A stretch of DNA of 9,615 bases, taken from an uncultured Faecalibacterium sp. Its GTDB lineage: Bacteria; Bacillota; Clostridia; Oscillospirales; Ruminococcaceae. Under the pieces are notes generated by a model. It saw only the letters and a program-made list of their open reading frames with translations. It made no database searches and was not told the DNA's origin. The stretch spans positions 1-9,615 of the forward strand of contig CALDLZ010000289.1 in the NCBI GenBank assembly GCA_937915335.1. The letters run 5' to 3'. Positions 1-8,229 of the stretch are shown piece by piece (position 1 is the first letter of the stretch; the number at the start of each line of letters is the position of its first letter). The position numbers were made by a program, and so were the translations under genes.

Positions 1-6
1 GACGCC

Positions 7-33
7 CCAGAAGGGCAGACTTCACCCTTCTGG
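7..33. repeat. 9-bp perfect inverted repeat
   Basis: CCAGAAGGG (7-15) and CCCTTCTGG (25-33) are perfect reverse complements separated by 9 nt. The repeat lies 18-44 nt downstream of the start expected from the leftward promoter at 58-85, so it would fold as a hairpin in that transcript's 5' leader or act as an operator. Neither side carries a run of T residues, so it is not a convincing intrinsic terminator. The function is unknown, and the gene it would precede lies beyond the left edge. Confidence 0.5.
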
Positions 34-57
34 AACGCCTTTGTTCCGTTAACTTTT

Positions 58-85
58 ATTATAATGATTCGTGAAGATTGTTCAA
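58..85 (-). promoter_or_regulatory. leftward sigma-A type promoter
   Basis: On the minus strand, TTGAAC (80-85) is followed after 16 nt by a perfect TATAAT (58-63). Transcription would start near position 51 and leave the window to the left, so it serves an unseen gene. The hcp transcript, which also runs leftward, has no visible terminator before this point and may read into the same unit. A strong dyad lies immediately upstream of the -35 box. Confidence 0.6.
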
Positions 86-91
86 GTGGAA

Positions 92-114
92 GGTGCACCA
101 AACTTTGGTACACC
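92..114. promoter_or_regulatory. 23-bp dyad, probable operator
   Basis: GGTGCACCAAA (92-102) and TTTGGTACACC (104-114) are reverse complements with one mismatch in 11, around a single central C at 103. An odd-centred, almost loop-free dyad suits a dimeric DNA-binding protein better than an RNA hairpin. It ends 6 bp upstream of the -35 box of the leftward promoter, with its centre about 52 bp upstream of the expected start. That position fits an activator, or a repressor acting from upstream. I do not recognise the regulator. Confidence 0.5.
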
Positions 115-179
115 AAGGGTTGACTTCTTGTGCGGTTTGATGGAAGCGTGAAAGGGATTCAGGGACACTTCTGCGTTGT

Positions 180-1760
180 TTATGCTTTGTTCAGGCAGGC
201 AGCAAGGTCGTCCTCGGGGGTGGTGACGGGCTTCAGGTCATAGCGGCGCTGGAGCTCCTGCACCACGCCCGGCGAGAGGAAGGCGGGCAGGGTAGGGCCG
301 AGACGGATGCCCTTGATGCCCAATGCCAGCAGGGCGATGAGGATGCAGACGGCCTTCTGCTCAAACCAGCAGAGCACCAGCGAGAGGGGAAGGTCGTTGA
401 CGGTGCAATGGAAGGCATCGGCCAGGGCCAGCGCGATGCGGACGGCGCTGTAGGCGTCGTTGCACTGGCCCACGTCAAGGATGCGGGGCAGGCCGGTGCC
501 GGGCACAAGGCCAAGGGGCAGGTCGTTCAGCCGGAACTTGCCGCAGGCCAGCGTCAGGATGACGGTATCCGGCGGGGTGAGCTTGGCGAATTCGGTGTAG
601 TAGCGGCGGGTGGGCCGGGTGCCGTCACAGCCGCCCACCAGGAAGAAGTGGCGGATCTTGCCCTCCTGCACCGCCTGCACGATCTCGCCGGCGTGCTCCA
701 GCACGGCGTGGCGGGCAAAGCCGGTGGTGACGGTCTTGCCGCCGTTCATGCCCGGGATGAGGGTGTCCTCCTTGTAGCCGCCCAGGGCCAGCGCCTTGGC
801 GATGACCGGCGAGAAATCACGGTCCTCCCCGATGTGCTGCACGCCGGGGTAGGAGACCACCGACGTGGTGAACACCCGGTCGGCGTAGCTGGGCCGCAGG
901 GGCATGATGCAGTTGGTGGTGAAGAGGACGGGTGCGGGGATGTCCTCGAACTCGCTCTGCTGGTTCTGCCACGCCGTGCCAAAGTTGCCCTTGAGGTGGG
1001 GGTAGCGCCGCTTCAGCTCGGGGTAGCCGTGGGCGGGCAGCATCTCGGAGTGGGTGTAGATATTGATGCCCTTGCCCTCGGTCTGGGCCAGCAGCTGCTG
1101 GCAGTCGTAGAGGTCATGGCCCGAAATGACGATGAAGGGCCCTTTCTCGATGGTCAGCGGCACCTCCACGGGCTCGGGTTCCCCAAAGGCCCCGGTGTTG
1201 GCGTGGTCCAGCAGCTCCATGGTGCGGAAGCTGGCCTCGCCGGTCTTCTGCACCAGCGCCCAGAGCTCCTCCATGGTCAGGCCCTCGGAGCCGATGGCTT
1301 TCAGGGCCTCGCAGTAGAACTTGTCCAGCGCCGGGTCCACCCGCCCCAGCACCCGGGCGTGATAGTTGTAGGCCGCCATGCCCCGCAGGCTGAACAGGAT
1401 GAAGCTTTTCAGGCTGCGCGCGTCCGGGTCGGGCTCCTGCCAGAGCTTCTGCATGTCGTAGTCCTCGGCAATGCCGGGGCAGGCGGCGTGGACCTTTTCG
1501 GTCAGGGCATCCACGGTGCGGGCGTCAAAGTTGACGTTGGTGATGGTGGTGAACAGCCCCTGCATCAGCAGCAGGCCTTGTTCCGGTGCCGGGGTGCGGC
1601 CCTCGCCGATGAGCTGCTCCGCATACCGAATGAGCGCGCCGGTCAGTTTGTCCTGCGCCGCCGCCGTCGGGGCCGATTTGCCGCAGACACCCGCCGCCCC
1701 TGTGCAGGCCGTGCAGTTGGCCGCCTGCTCGCACTGAAAACAAAACATCTGGTTCTCCAT
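180..1760 (-). CDS. hcp: Hydroxylamine reductase / hybrid-cluster protein (Hcp)
   Basis: A cytoplasmic Fe-S enzyme of the hybrid-cluster (prismane) family, whose members reduce hydroxylamine to ammonia and nitric oxide to nitrous oxide; it probably protects against reactive nitrogen species. From the chosen ATG the protein has 526 residues. The N-terminal cluster cysteines are C7, C10, C19 and C26, in a CFQC...CTGAAGVCGK arrangement. The hybrid-cluster ligands are all identifiable: H215 (SGHD), E239 (HSEM), C284 (TTNC), C378 (GGCDGT), C406 (LACGK), C433 (VGQC), E467 and K469 (FEQK), with spacing close to the Desulfovibrio protein. The ATG at 1760 is preferred because GAAGGGAGA (1767-1775) lies 6 nt upstream; a TTG at 1787 and an ATG at 1766 are also in frame but poorly placed. 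No strong promoter is visible between it and the gdhA terminator, and no terminator follows it. No hcr reductase gene is seen nearby. Confidence 0.95.
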   Translation of the reverse strand: MENQMFCFQCEQAANCTACTGAAGVCGKSAPTAAAQDKLTGALIRYAEQLIGEGRTPAPEQGLLLMQGLFTTITNVNFDARTVDALTEKVHAACPGIAEDYDMQKLWQEPDPDARSLKSFILFSLRGMAAYNYHARVLGRVDPALDKFYCEALKAIGSEGLTMEELWALVQKTGEASFRTMELLDHANTGAFGEPEPVEVPLTIEKGPFIVISGHDLYDCQQLLAQTEGKGINIYTHSEMLPAHGYPELKRRYPHLKGNFGTAWQNQQSEFEDIPAPVLFTTNCIMPLRPSYADRVFTTSVVSYPGVQHIGEDRDFSPVIAKALALGGYKEDTLIPGMNGGKTVTTGFARHAVLEHAGEIVQAVQEGKIRHFFLVGGCDGTRPTRRYYTEFAKLTPPDTVILTLACGKFRLNDLPLGLVPGTGLPRILDVGQCNDAYSAVRIALALADAFHCTVNDLPLSLVLCWFEQKAVCILIALLALGIKGIRLGPTLPAFLSPGVVQELQRRYDLKPVTTPEDDLAACLNKA

Positions 1761-1820
1761 AAACATTCTCCCTTCGCGGTTTTGCAAGGAAAGTATGGGA
1801 GGGCCGGGGGAGATTTATGC

Positions 1821-1857
1821 AAAGAAAAGGGCCGCACCCCTTCGGATGCGGCCCTTT
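1821..1857 (-). terminator. Intrinsic terminator after gdhA
   Basis: AAAGGGCCGCA (1826-1836) pairs with TGCGGCCCTTT (1847-1857), giving an 11-bp stem around a 10-nt loop. In the leftward direction it is followed by TTTTCTTT. It starts 18 nt past the gdhA stop codon and about 65 nt before the hcp start, so it should insulate hcp from gdhA transcription. Confidence 0.9.
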
Positions 1858-1874
1858 GAAAAGTACAGTTTGAA

Positions 1875-3364
<1,490 letters not shown>

Positions 3365-3381
3365 TCACTGGGGATGCAAAC

Positions 3382-3417
3382 AAAAATCCCCCGCTGGCGA
3401 TGAACGCGGGCGGGGGA
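3382..3417 (-). terminator. Intrinsic terminator after mrp
   Basis: TCCCCCGC (3387-3394) pairs with GCGGGGGA (3410-3417), and GCG/CGC (3397-3399 with 3405-3407) can extend the stem inward. In the leftward direction the stem is followed by TTTTTGTTT. It starts 12 nt past the mrp stop codon and separates mrp from gdhA. Confidence 0.92.
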
Positions 3418-3429
3418 CAGGGACAGGAT

Positions 3430-4263
3430 TTACTTTTTCAGCAGCTTCTCGCAGGCATCGGCGGCACCCTCGAGGTACTGGCCGGGGTAGGCCTCGATCA
3501 TGCCGGCGTCAGAGCAGGCGGCCAGCTGGGGGTCGATGGGGCACTTGGCCAGAACGGGCAGGCCGTGCTTTGCGGCGACCTCGTCCACATGGCTCTCGCC
3601 GAACACGTTGATCTTCTTGCCGCAGTCGGGGCAGACGATATAGCTCATGTTCTCGACGATACCCAGCATGGGCACTTTCATCATCTCGGCCATGTTCACA
3701 GCCTTGGCGACGATCATACTGACCAGCTCCTGGGGGCTGGCGACGACTACGATGCCGTCCACGGGCAGGCTCTGGAACACGGTCAGGGGCACGTCACCGG
3801 TTCCCGGAGGCATATCCACGAACAGGAAGTCCACGTCCTTCCAGACCACGTCGGTCCAGAACTGCTTGACCGCGCCGGCGATAACGGGGCCGCGCCACAC
3901 GACGGGGTCCTCCTCGTTCTCGACCAGCAGGTTGATGCTCATCACATCAATGCCCATCCGGCTCTGGATGGGCCAGCAGCCCTTCTCGTCGGCCATGGCA
4001 CGGCCATGGATGCCGAACAGCTTGGGGATGGACGGGCCGGTGATATCAGCGTCCAGGATGCCGCAGTGGTAGCCGCGGCGGGCCATAGCGCAGGCCAGCA
4101 GGGCACTGGTCATGCTCTTGCCGACACCGCCTTTACCCGAAACAACGCCGATGACCTTCTTCACGCTGCTGTTGGGGTTGGGGGCATCGTGCTGAGGGGC
4201 GGCATTGCGGGAAGAACATGCCGCTCCACAGCTGGAGCAGTCATGGGTACATTCTTCGCTCAT
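3430..4263 (-). CDS. mrp: Mrp/NBP35-family Fe-S cluster carrier ATPase
   Basis: A cytoplasmic P-loop ATPase of the Mrp/ApbC/NBP35 family, which binds and transfers Fe-S clusters to target proteins. From the ATG at 4263 it has 277 residues. Visible elements in order: a cysteine-rich N-terminus (CTHDCSSCGAAC, residues 5-16), the deviant Walker A SGKGGVGKS (42-50), DADITGPSIPKLFG (71-84), VDMPPGTGD (149-157), and the CPDC pair (211-214) that holds the bridging cluster in this family. MSEECTHDC is the usual N-terminus of clostridial members, so this ATG is favoured, yet the SD in front of it is poor. An in-frame GTG at 4278 has GAGAGGG three nt upstream. The best SD in the region (4373-4380) is separated from the ATG by a hairpin repeat, and the frame is open through that repeat. 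It is transcribed alone, between its own promoter and terminator. Confidence 0.93.
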   Translation of the reverse strand: MSEECTHDCSSCGAACSSRNAAPQHDAPNPNSSVKKVIGVVSGKGGVGKSMTSALLACAMARRGYHCGILDADITGPSIPKLFGIHGRAMADEKGCWPIQSRMGIDVMSINLLVENEEDPVVWRGPVIAGAVKQFWTDVVWKDVDFLFVDMPPGTGDVPLTVFQSLPVDGIVVVASPQELVSMIVAKAVNMAEMMKVPMLGIVENMSYIVCPDCGKKINVFGESHVDEVAAKHGLPVLAKCPIDPQLAACSDAGMIEAYPGQYLEGAADACEKLLKK

Positions 4264-4277
4264 ACTCTCATAGATCA

Positions 4278-4363
4278 CAAACCCTCTCAGTCTCGCTTTG
4301 CTCGCCAGCTCTCCCGAGGGGAGAGCCAACGCATCTTCCGGGCAGACTGGAGAAGATGGTTTG
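4278..4363. repeat. MITE-like hairpin repeat upstream of mrp
   Basis: The ends are CAAACC (4278-4283) and GGTTTG (4358-4363), exact inverted repeats. A second pair, CAGTCT (4288-4293) with AGACTG (4344-4349), continues the symmetry, and GCTCTCCC (4308-4315) pairs with GGGAGAGC (4319-4326) at the centre around a 3-nt loop. The whole element can thus fold into one long imperfect hairpin. The direct repeat AGATC flanks it at 4272-4276 and 4365-4369, one A away on each side, resembling a target duplication. Similar intergenic hairpins with a CTCGCTTTGCTCGCCAGCTC-like core are, from memory, common in Faecalibacterium-type genomes; I could not verify this. It encodes no transposase and no second copy is seen in this window. 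Confidence 0.65.
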
Positions 4364-4372
4364 AAGATCGTT

Positions 4373-4380
4373 CCTCCTTT
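4373..4380 (-). promoter_or_regulatory. Displaced strong Shine-Dalgarno sequence of mrp
   Basis: Minus-strand AAAGGAGG is a near-ideal ribosome-binding site but lies 109 nt upstream of the mrp ATG. No ATG, GTG or TTG in the mrp frame follows it at a normal distance; the nearest in-frame GTG is at 4278. It was probably the working mrp SD before the hairpin repeat arrived, or it serves a non-canonical start. Confidence 0.5.
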
Positions 4381-4401
4381 ATAATATTGGACAGTTTTGC
4401 T

Positions 4402-4429
4402 TTGACCAGTACATATCATACCATAAAAC
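4402..4429 (+). promoter_or_regulatory. Possible promoter for the flippase gene
   Basis: TTGACC (4402-4407) is followed after 16 nt by TAAAAC (4424-4429), a weak -10 box. It would give a leader of about 100 nt before the ATG at 4536. It overlaps the mrp promoter on the opposite strand, so the two could compete. The call is tentative because the -10 match is poor. Confidence 0.3.
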
Positions 4430-4443
4430 TGGGAGAGAAACAA
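4415..4443 (-). promoter_or_regulatory. mrp promoter
   Basis: On the minus strand, TTGTTT (4438-4443) is followed after 17 nt by TATGAT (4415-4420). The start near 4408 lies upstream of both the strong SD (4373-4380) and the hairpin repeat, so the repeat would be transcribed as part of the mrp leader. A second -10-like TATTAT (4381-4386) is too close to the SD to serve it. Confidence 0.5.
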
Positions 4444-4535
4444 CCCACGGCGGCGCTCATCTTTGGCAGAGTGCATATTTCCCGGGAAAGGCCGCATAGA
4501 CTGAACCGAACGCCTGAACGGGAAGGAGGGGCACC

Positions 4536-6107
4536 ATGGGGCAGAGCTACCTGAAAAACGCCGTCCTCCTGACCGGGGCGGATATTCTGCTGCGGCTGGC
4601 CGGGATGGGCCTGCGCGTCTATCTGGCCAACGCCCTGGGCGGCGAGGGGATGGGACTGTACCAGCTGGTGCTGGCGGTCTACTCCCTCTTTGTGACGCTG
4701 GCCACGGCAGGGGTATCGGTGGCGGCGACCCGGCTCATGGCCGAGGAGCTGGCCCACAGCCGGGCCGAGGCGCGGGGGATGCTGGCGCGTCTGGCGGGCA
4801 CCGGCCTTTTGCTGGGGGCTCTGGCCATGGCGACGCAGTACGGGCTGGCCGAGGTGGCGGCCCGGTGGTGGCTGGGCGACCTCTGGGCGGCAGGCGCTCT
4901 GCGGGCAGCGGCCTTCGGGATGCCCTGGATGGCGCTCTCTGCCGTTCTGCGGGGATTTTTTATTGCCCGGCGGCGGGTGGAGCCCAACGTCCTGAGCCAG
5001 CTGGTGGAGCAGACCGTGCGCATCGGGATCATCTGGTGGGCGCTGGAGCGGGGGAGCGTGCTGGACGTGGGCGCCCGCTGCACCGCTGTGCTGGCGGCCA
5101 CGGCGGCAAGTGAAGCCGTCTCGGCCTGCATGATGTTGTTATTTTACCGTGGGGAGGCGGTGCGCACGTTCGGCGCGGAAAGGGCCCGGCGGCCTGCCGA
5201 CCCCGCCCGGCGGCTCTGGGAAATTTTGTGGCCGGTGGAGGGCGGGCGATGCCTTGCCAGCGCCCTGCACACGGCGGAGAATATGCTGGTGCCTGCCTGC
5301 CTGACGGTCTATCTGCTGGATGCCGGGGGACGCGGTGCCGCCGTGACCCAGTACGGCAACCTGAAGGGAATGGCCCTGCCTCTGCTGACCTTTCCCTTTG
5401 GCCTGCTGGGGAGCCTGTCCGTTCTGCTGATGCCCGAGATCACTCAGGCCCACATCCGGGGCGAGAATGCCCGGCTGGGCCGTCTGCTGGACCGGATGCT
5501 CCGGCTGACGGGCTGCTTCTCGGCGCTGGCGGGGGCGCTGTTCTGGGTGTGGGGCGAGCCGCTGGCCCTGCTGCTCTACCACAATGCCGAGGCCGGGTTC
5601 TACCTGCGGGTGCTGGGCCCGGCCATGCCGCTGATGTATCTGGAAAGCATGGTGGACGGTGCCATGAAAGGCATTGGGGAGCAGAAGGCCGTGTTCCGGT
5701 ACAGTCTGTGGGATGCCGTCCTGCGCATTGCCGGGGTGGTGCTGCTCCTGCCCAAATGGGGAATGAAGGGGTTTTTGCTGGTGATTTTGCTGTCAAGCAC
5801 ATATACTTGTCAGGCAAACACGGGCCGTTTGCTCCGTGTCAGCGGGCTGAAACCGGCCCTTTGGCGGTGGCTGGGGGCCCCGGCCCTGGCCGCGCTGGTC
5901 TCGGTGGGCGCGGGCGAGGGCTTCCGTGCCCTGCTGGCGGGCTGGCTGAACAGTGAAAGCCTGCTTCCCCAGCTGGCGGCGCTGACGTTGGGCGGCGGGG
6001 GCATGGCGCTGGTCTGCCTGGCCGTGCAGTGGCCGCTGGGACTGGGCGAAGAGGCGCGGGCCATCCTCGGGACGGAAAAATCCCGCAAAATAAAGCAGAA
6101 AGTCTGA
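4536..6107 (+). CDS. SpoVB-like MOP/MATE-fold polysaccharide flippase
   Basis: An integral membrane protein of 523 residues, the usual size for the SpoVB/MurJ/Wzx (MOP) superfamily that flips lipid-linked sugars or peptidoglycan precursors across the cytoplasmic membrane. The N-terminus matches SpoVB-like proteins: LGGEGMGLYQLVLAVYSLF (34-52) followed by TLATAGVSVAATRLMAEE (54-71). The second half carries the matching YGNLKGMALPLLTFPFGLLG (273-292), the SVLLMPEIT segment (295-303) and GAMKGIGEQ (375-383). About 12-14 hydrophobic segments span the protein, and the C-terminus is basic (EKSRKIKQKV). The ATG is preceded by AAGGAGGGG (4523-4531). It diverges from mrp and is followed by a nucleotide-sugar dehydratase gene, which favours a surface-glycan or envelope substrate, but the substrate cannot be read from the sequence. 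A role in sporulation is not implied, since no sporulation genes are nearby. Confidence 0.88.
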   Translation: MGQSYLKNAVLLTGADILLRLAGMGLRVYLANALGGEGMGLYQLVLAVYSLFVTLATAGVSVAATRLMAEELAHSRAEARGMLARLAGTGLLLGALAMATQYGLAEVAARWWLGDLWAAGALRAAAFGMPWMALSAVLRGFFIARRRVEPNVLSQLVEQTVRIGIIWWALERGSVLDVGARCTAVLAATAASEAVSACMMLLFYRGEAVRTFGAERARRPADPARRLWEILWPVEGGRCLASALHTAENMLVPACLTVYLLDAGGRGAAVTQYGNLKGMALPLLTFPFGLLGSLSVLLMPEITQAHIRGENARLGRLLDRMLRLTGCFSALAGALFWVWGEPLALLLYHNAEAGFYLRVLGPAMPLMYLESMVDGAMKGIGEQKAVFRYSLWDAVLRIAGVVLLLPKWGMKGFLLVILLSSTYTCQANTGRLLRVSGLKPALWRWLGAPALAALVSVGAGEGFRALLAGWLNSESLLPQLAALTLGGGGMALVCLAVQWPLGLGEEARAILGTEKSRKIKQKV

Positions 6108-6124
6108 GGAAATGGGAATTGTTC

Positions 6125-6153
6125 TGGACACAGCGGGGAGAATTGAGTATAAT
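6125..6153 (+). promoter_or_regulatory. Promoter upstream of the sugar dehydratase gene
   Basis: TGGACA (6125-6130) is followed after exactly 17 nt by a perfect TATAAT (6148-6153), starting 18 nt after the flippase stop codon. The start near 6160 gives a leader of about 107 nt. That leader contains CGGGCCG and CGGCCCG elements that could pair across roughly 35 nt, but it shows no known riboswitch pattern that I recognise. No terminator separates the flippase gene from this promoter, so read-through is also possible. Confidence 0.75.
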
Positions 6154-6266
6154 AAAATGGATATTATGGCGGCATAGGCACTGTTGGAAGGTGCCGGGCC
6201 GCCGGAGACTTCGAGAGAAAAACGGGAGACGGGCCCCGGCCCGCCCTGATGCAAAAGAGGATTTTT

Positions 6267-8165
6267 GTGAAGGAAACGAAAAAGTTTGTACCGCAGGTCA
6301 TGCTGCGTCGGATGATCTTGGTATTGCTGGATGCGGCCGTTGTGACGTTCAGCTTTTATTTCGCGCTGCTGCTCCGGGCCGATGGTGCCGTGGAGGCCAG
6401 CTGGTGGCCCCACAACCGGGCCCTGCTCTACCGGAACCTGCCCTGGATCGTGGCGCTCTACCTGCTCAGCTTTCTGGTGGGCGGGCTGTACCATGTGCTC
6501 TGGAAATACGCCGGGGAGCGTGATCTCATCCGTTTGGCGGGCATGATCGCCGTGCCCACGGTTGTGGTCTATTTCGTCAACCATTTCTGCGTCCACGGCG
6601 TGTTGTTCGACTCGGCCAACGCCATGGCCGCTGTTCTCATCTTCCTGCTGGTGGGCGGCAGCCGCCTGGCCTGGCGGCTCTTCCTGAACCACCCAATCGG
6701 CGAGAGCCTGCGGGGCGTGCCCAACCGGGACCCCAACCGTCCCGTGATGATCGTGGGCGCGGGCGAGGCCGGTGCCTGGGCCATCAATGTCTGCAAATCC
6801 AACAGCAGCTACGGCCACCCCGTGGTGGCGGTGGATGATGACCCGGTCAAGCTGGGCCAGACCATCCACGGTGTGCCGGTCAAAGGCACGCTGGAGCAGA
6901 TCCCGGAGCTCTGCATCAAGCATAATATCCACAATATTATCATCGCCATTCCCACCCTGCGGGGCAGCCGGTTGAACCATGTCATCGACCTCTGCGTTTC
7001 CACCCACTGCCCGGTGCAGATCCTGAGCGACCCCCAGCTGGTGGGCAGCAACGGCCCCCAGCAGGGTGCTTTCCGTGAGCTGAACACCGCCGACTTCCTC
7101 TCCCGGGACGAGGTCACGCTGGACACCGAGAAGATCTCCGGCTATCTGACCGGAAAGACGGTACTGGTGACGGGCGGCGGCGGTTCCATCGGCAGCGAGC
7201 TCTGCCGTCAGGTGATGCGCTTCAAGCCCGGCAAGCTGCTGATTTTTGATATCTATGAGAACTGCGCCTACGAGCTGCTGATGGAGCTGCAGCAGAAGTA
7301 TGGCCGGGATATCCCCGTGACCGTGCTCATCGGCTCCATCCGGGATAAAAAGCGTCTGGACGAGGTGTTCGAGACCTATCATCCCACGGTGGTGTTCCAT
7401 GCGGCGGCCCATAAGCATGTGCCGCTGATGGAGGTCAGCCCCGCCGAAGCCGTCAAGAACAACGTGCTGGGCACCAAGAACCTGCTCACCAGTGCCAGCG
7501 AGCACGACGTGGAGCGGTTTGTTCAGCTTTCCACTGATAAGGCGGTCAACCCCACCAGCGTCATGGGCTGCACCAAGCGCATCTGCGAGATGCTGATCCA
7601 GACCTTTGCGGGCAACACCGACATGAAGTGTGTCGCCGTCCGCTTTGGCAACGTGCTGGGCAGCCACGGCAGCGTCATCCCGCTGTTTGAGGCCCAGATC
7701 AAGAAGGGCGGCCCCGTCACCCTGACCGACCCCAACATCGAGCGCTACTTTATGACCATCCCCGAAGCGGCCCAGCTGGTGTTGCAGGCGGGTGCCCTGG
7801 CCGAGAGCGGCAGCATTTATGTGCTGGATATGGGCGAGCCGGTGAAAATCATGGATCTGGCAAAGCAGCTCATCCGCTTCTACGGCTACGAGCCGGGTGT
7901 GAATATGGAGATCAAGATCGTCGGCCTGCGCCCGGGCGAGAAGCTCTACGAGGAGCTGATGATGGACGAGGAGCAGGACAAGATGCGCCGCACCCAACAC
8001 AACAAGATCTTCGTCGCCCCGCCCCGGGATATCGACCTGGGCGTGTTCTACCAGCAGCTGCAGGATCTTGCCGCTGCCGCCGCCCACAACGACGAGGGCG
8101 TGGTAGATCAGCTGGAAAAGATGATCCCCACCTTCACGCCAACAAGAAAGAACCTGAAGGTTTAA
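6267..8165 (+). CDS. Membrane-bound nucleotide-sugar 4,6-dehydratase (WbpM/PglF/CapD family)
   Basis: A two-Rossmann-domain membrane enzyme, probably a UDP-GlcNAc-type 4,6-dehydratase making a 4-keto-6-deoxy sugar for surface glycans. From the GTG at 6267 it has 632 residues, typical of the large family form. Four hydrophobic segments lie within about residues 13-135. They are followed by a first nucleotide-binding motif VMIVGAGEAGAW (160-171) and the catalytic short-chain dehydrogenase domain starting at VLVTGGGGSIGSE (299-311). The catalytic region is STDKAVNPTSVMGCTKR (422-438): Met433 replaces the usual Tyr in the YxxxK motif, with Lys437 retained, as known for the SMK triad of WbpM-type enzymes. 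The GTG start is chosen because AAAAGAGGA (6253-6261) lies 5 nt upstream, while the in-frame ATG at 6249 has no SD and would add six residues. A promoter precedes it, and lysA follows after 64 nt. Confidence 0.9.
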   Translation: MKETKKFVPQVMLRRMILVLLDAAVVTFSFYFALLLRADGAVEASWWPHNRALLYRNLPWIVALYLLSFLVGGLYHVLWKYAGERDLIRLAGMIAVPTVVVYFVNHFCVHGVLFDSANAMAAVLIFLLVGGSRLAWRLFLNHPIGESLRGVPNRDPNRPVMIVGAGEAGAWAINVCKSNSSYGHPVVAVDDDPVKLGQTIHGVPVKGTLEQIPELCIKHNIHNIIIAIPTLRGSRLNHVIDLCVSTHCPVQILSDPQLVGSNGPQQGAFRELNTADFLSRDEVTLDTEKISGYLTGKTVLVTGGGGSIGSELCRQVMRFKPGKLLIFDIYENCAYELLMELQQKYGRDIPVTVLIGSIRDKKRLDEVFETYHPTVVFHAAAHKHVPLMEVSPAEAVKNNVLGTKNLLTSASEHDVERFVQLSTDKAVNPTSVMGCTKRICEMLIQTFAGNTDMKCVAVRFGNVLGSHGSVIPLFEAQIKKGGPVTLTDPNIERYFMTIPEAAQLVLQAGALAESGSIYVLDMGEPVKIMDLAKQLIRFYGYEPGVNMEIKIVGLRPGEKLYEELMMDEEQDKMRRTQHNKIFVAPPRDIDLGVFYQQLQDLAAAAAHNDEGVVDQLEKMIPTFTPTRKNLKV

Positions 8166-8229
8166 TGAAGATGCTGGCAACCGCGGCTTGAAAGCCGTGT
8201 GCACTATAAAAATGAGAGGGAAGTATATT

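Noticed and set aside
7..33. Intrinsic terminator at the left inverted repeat
   Set aside because: No T-run follows the stem in either direction.
408..1859. 483-codon open frame on the plus strand, antisense to hcp
   Set aside because: Composition and repetitiveness are those of a shadow frame of GC-rich coding DNA; hcp on the other strand has all its ligand residues.
8184..8197. Terminator or attenuator between the dehydratase gene and lysA
   Set aside because: The stem is only 5-6 bp with no T-tract after it.
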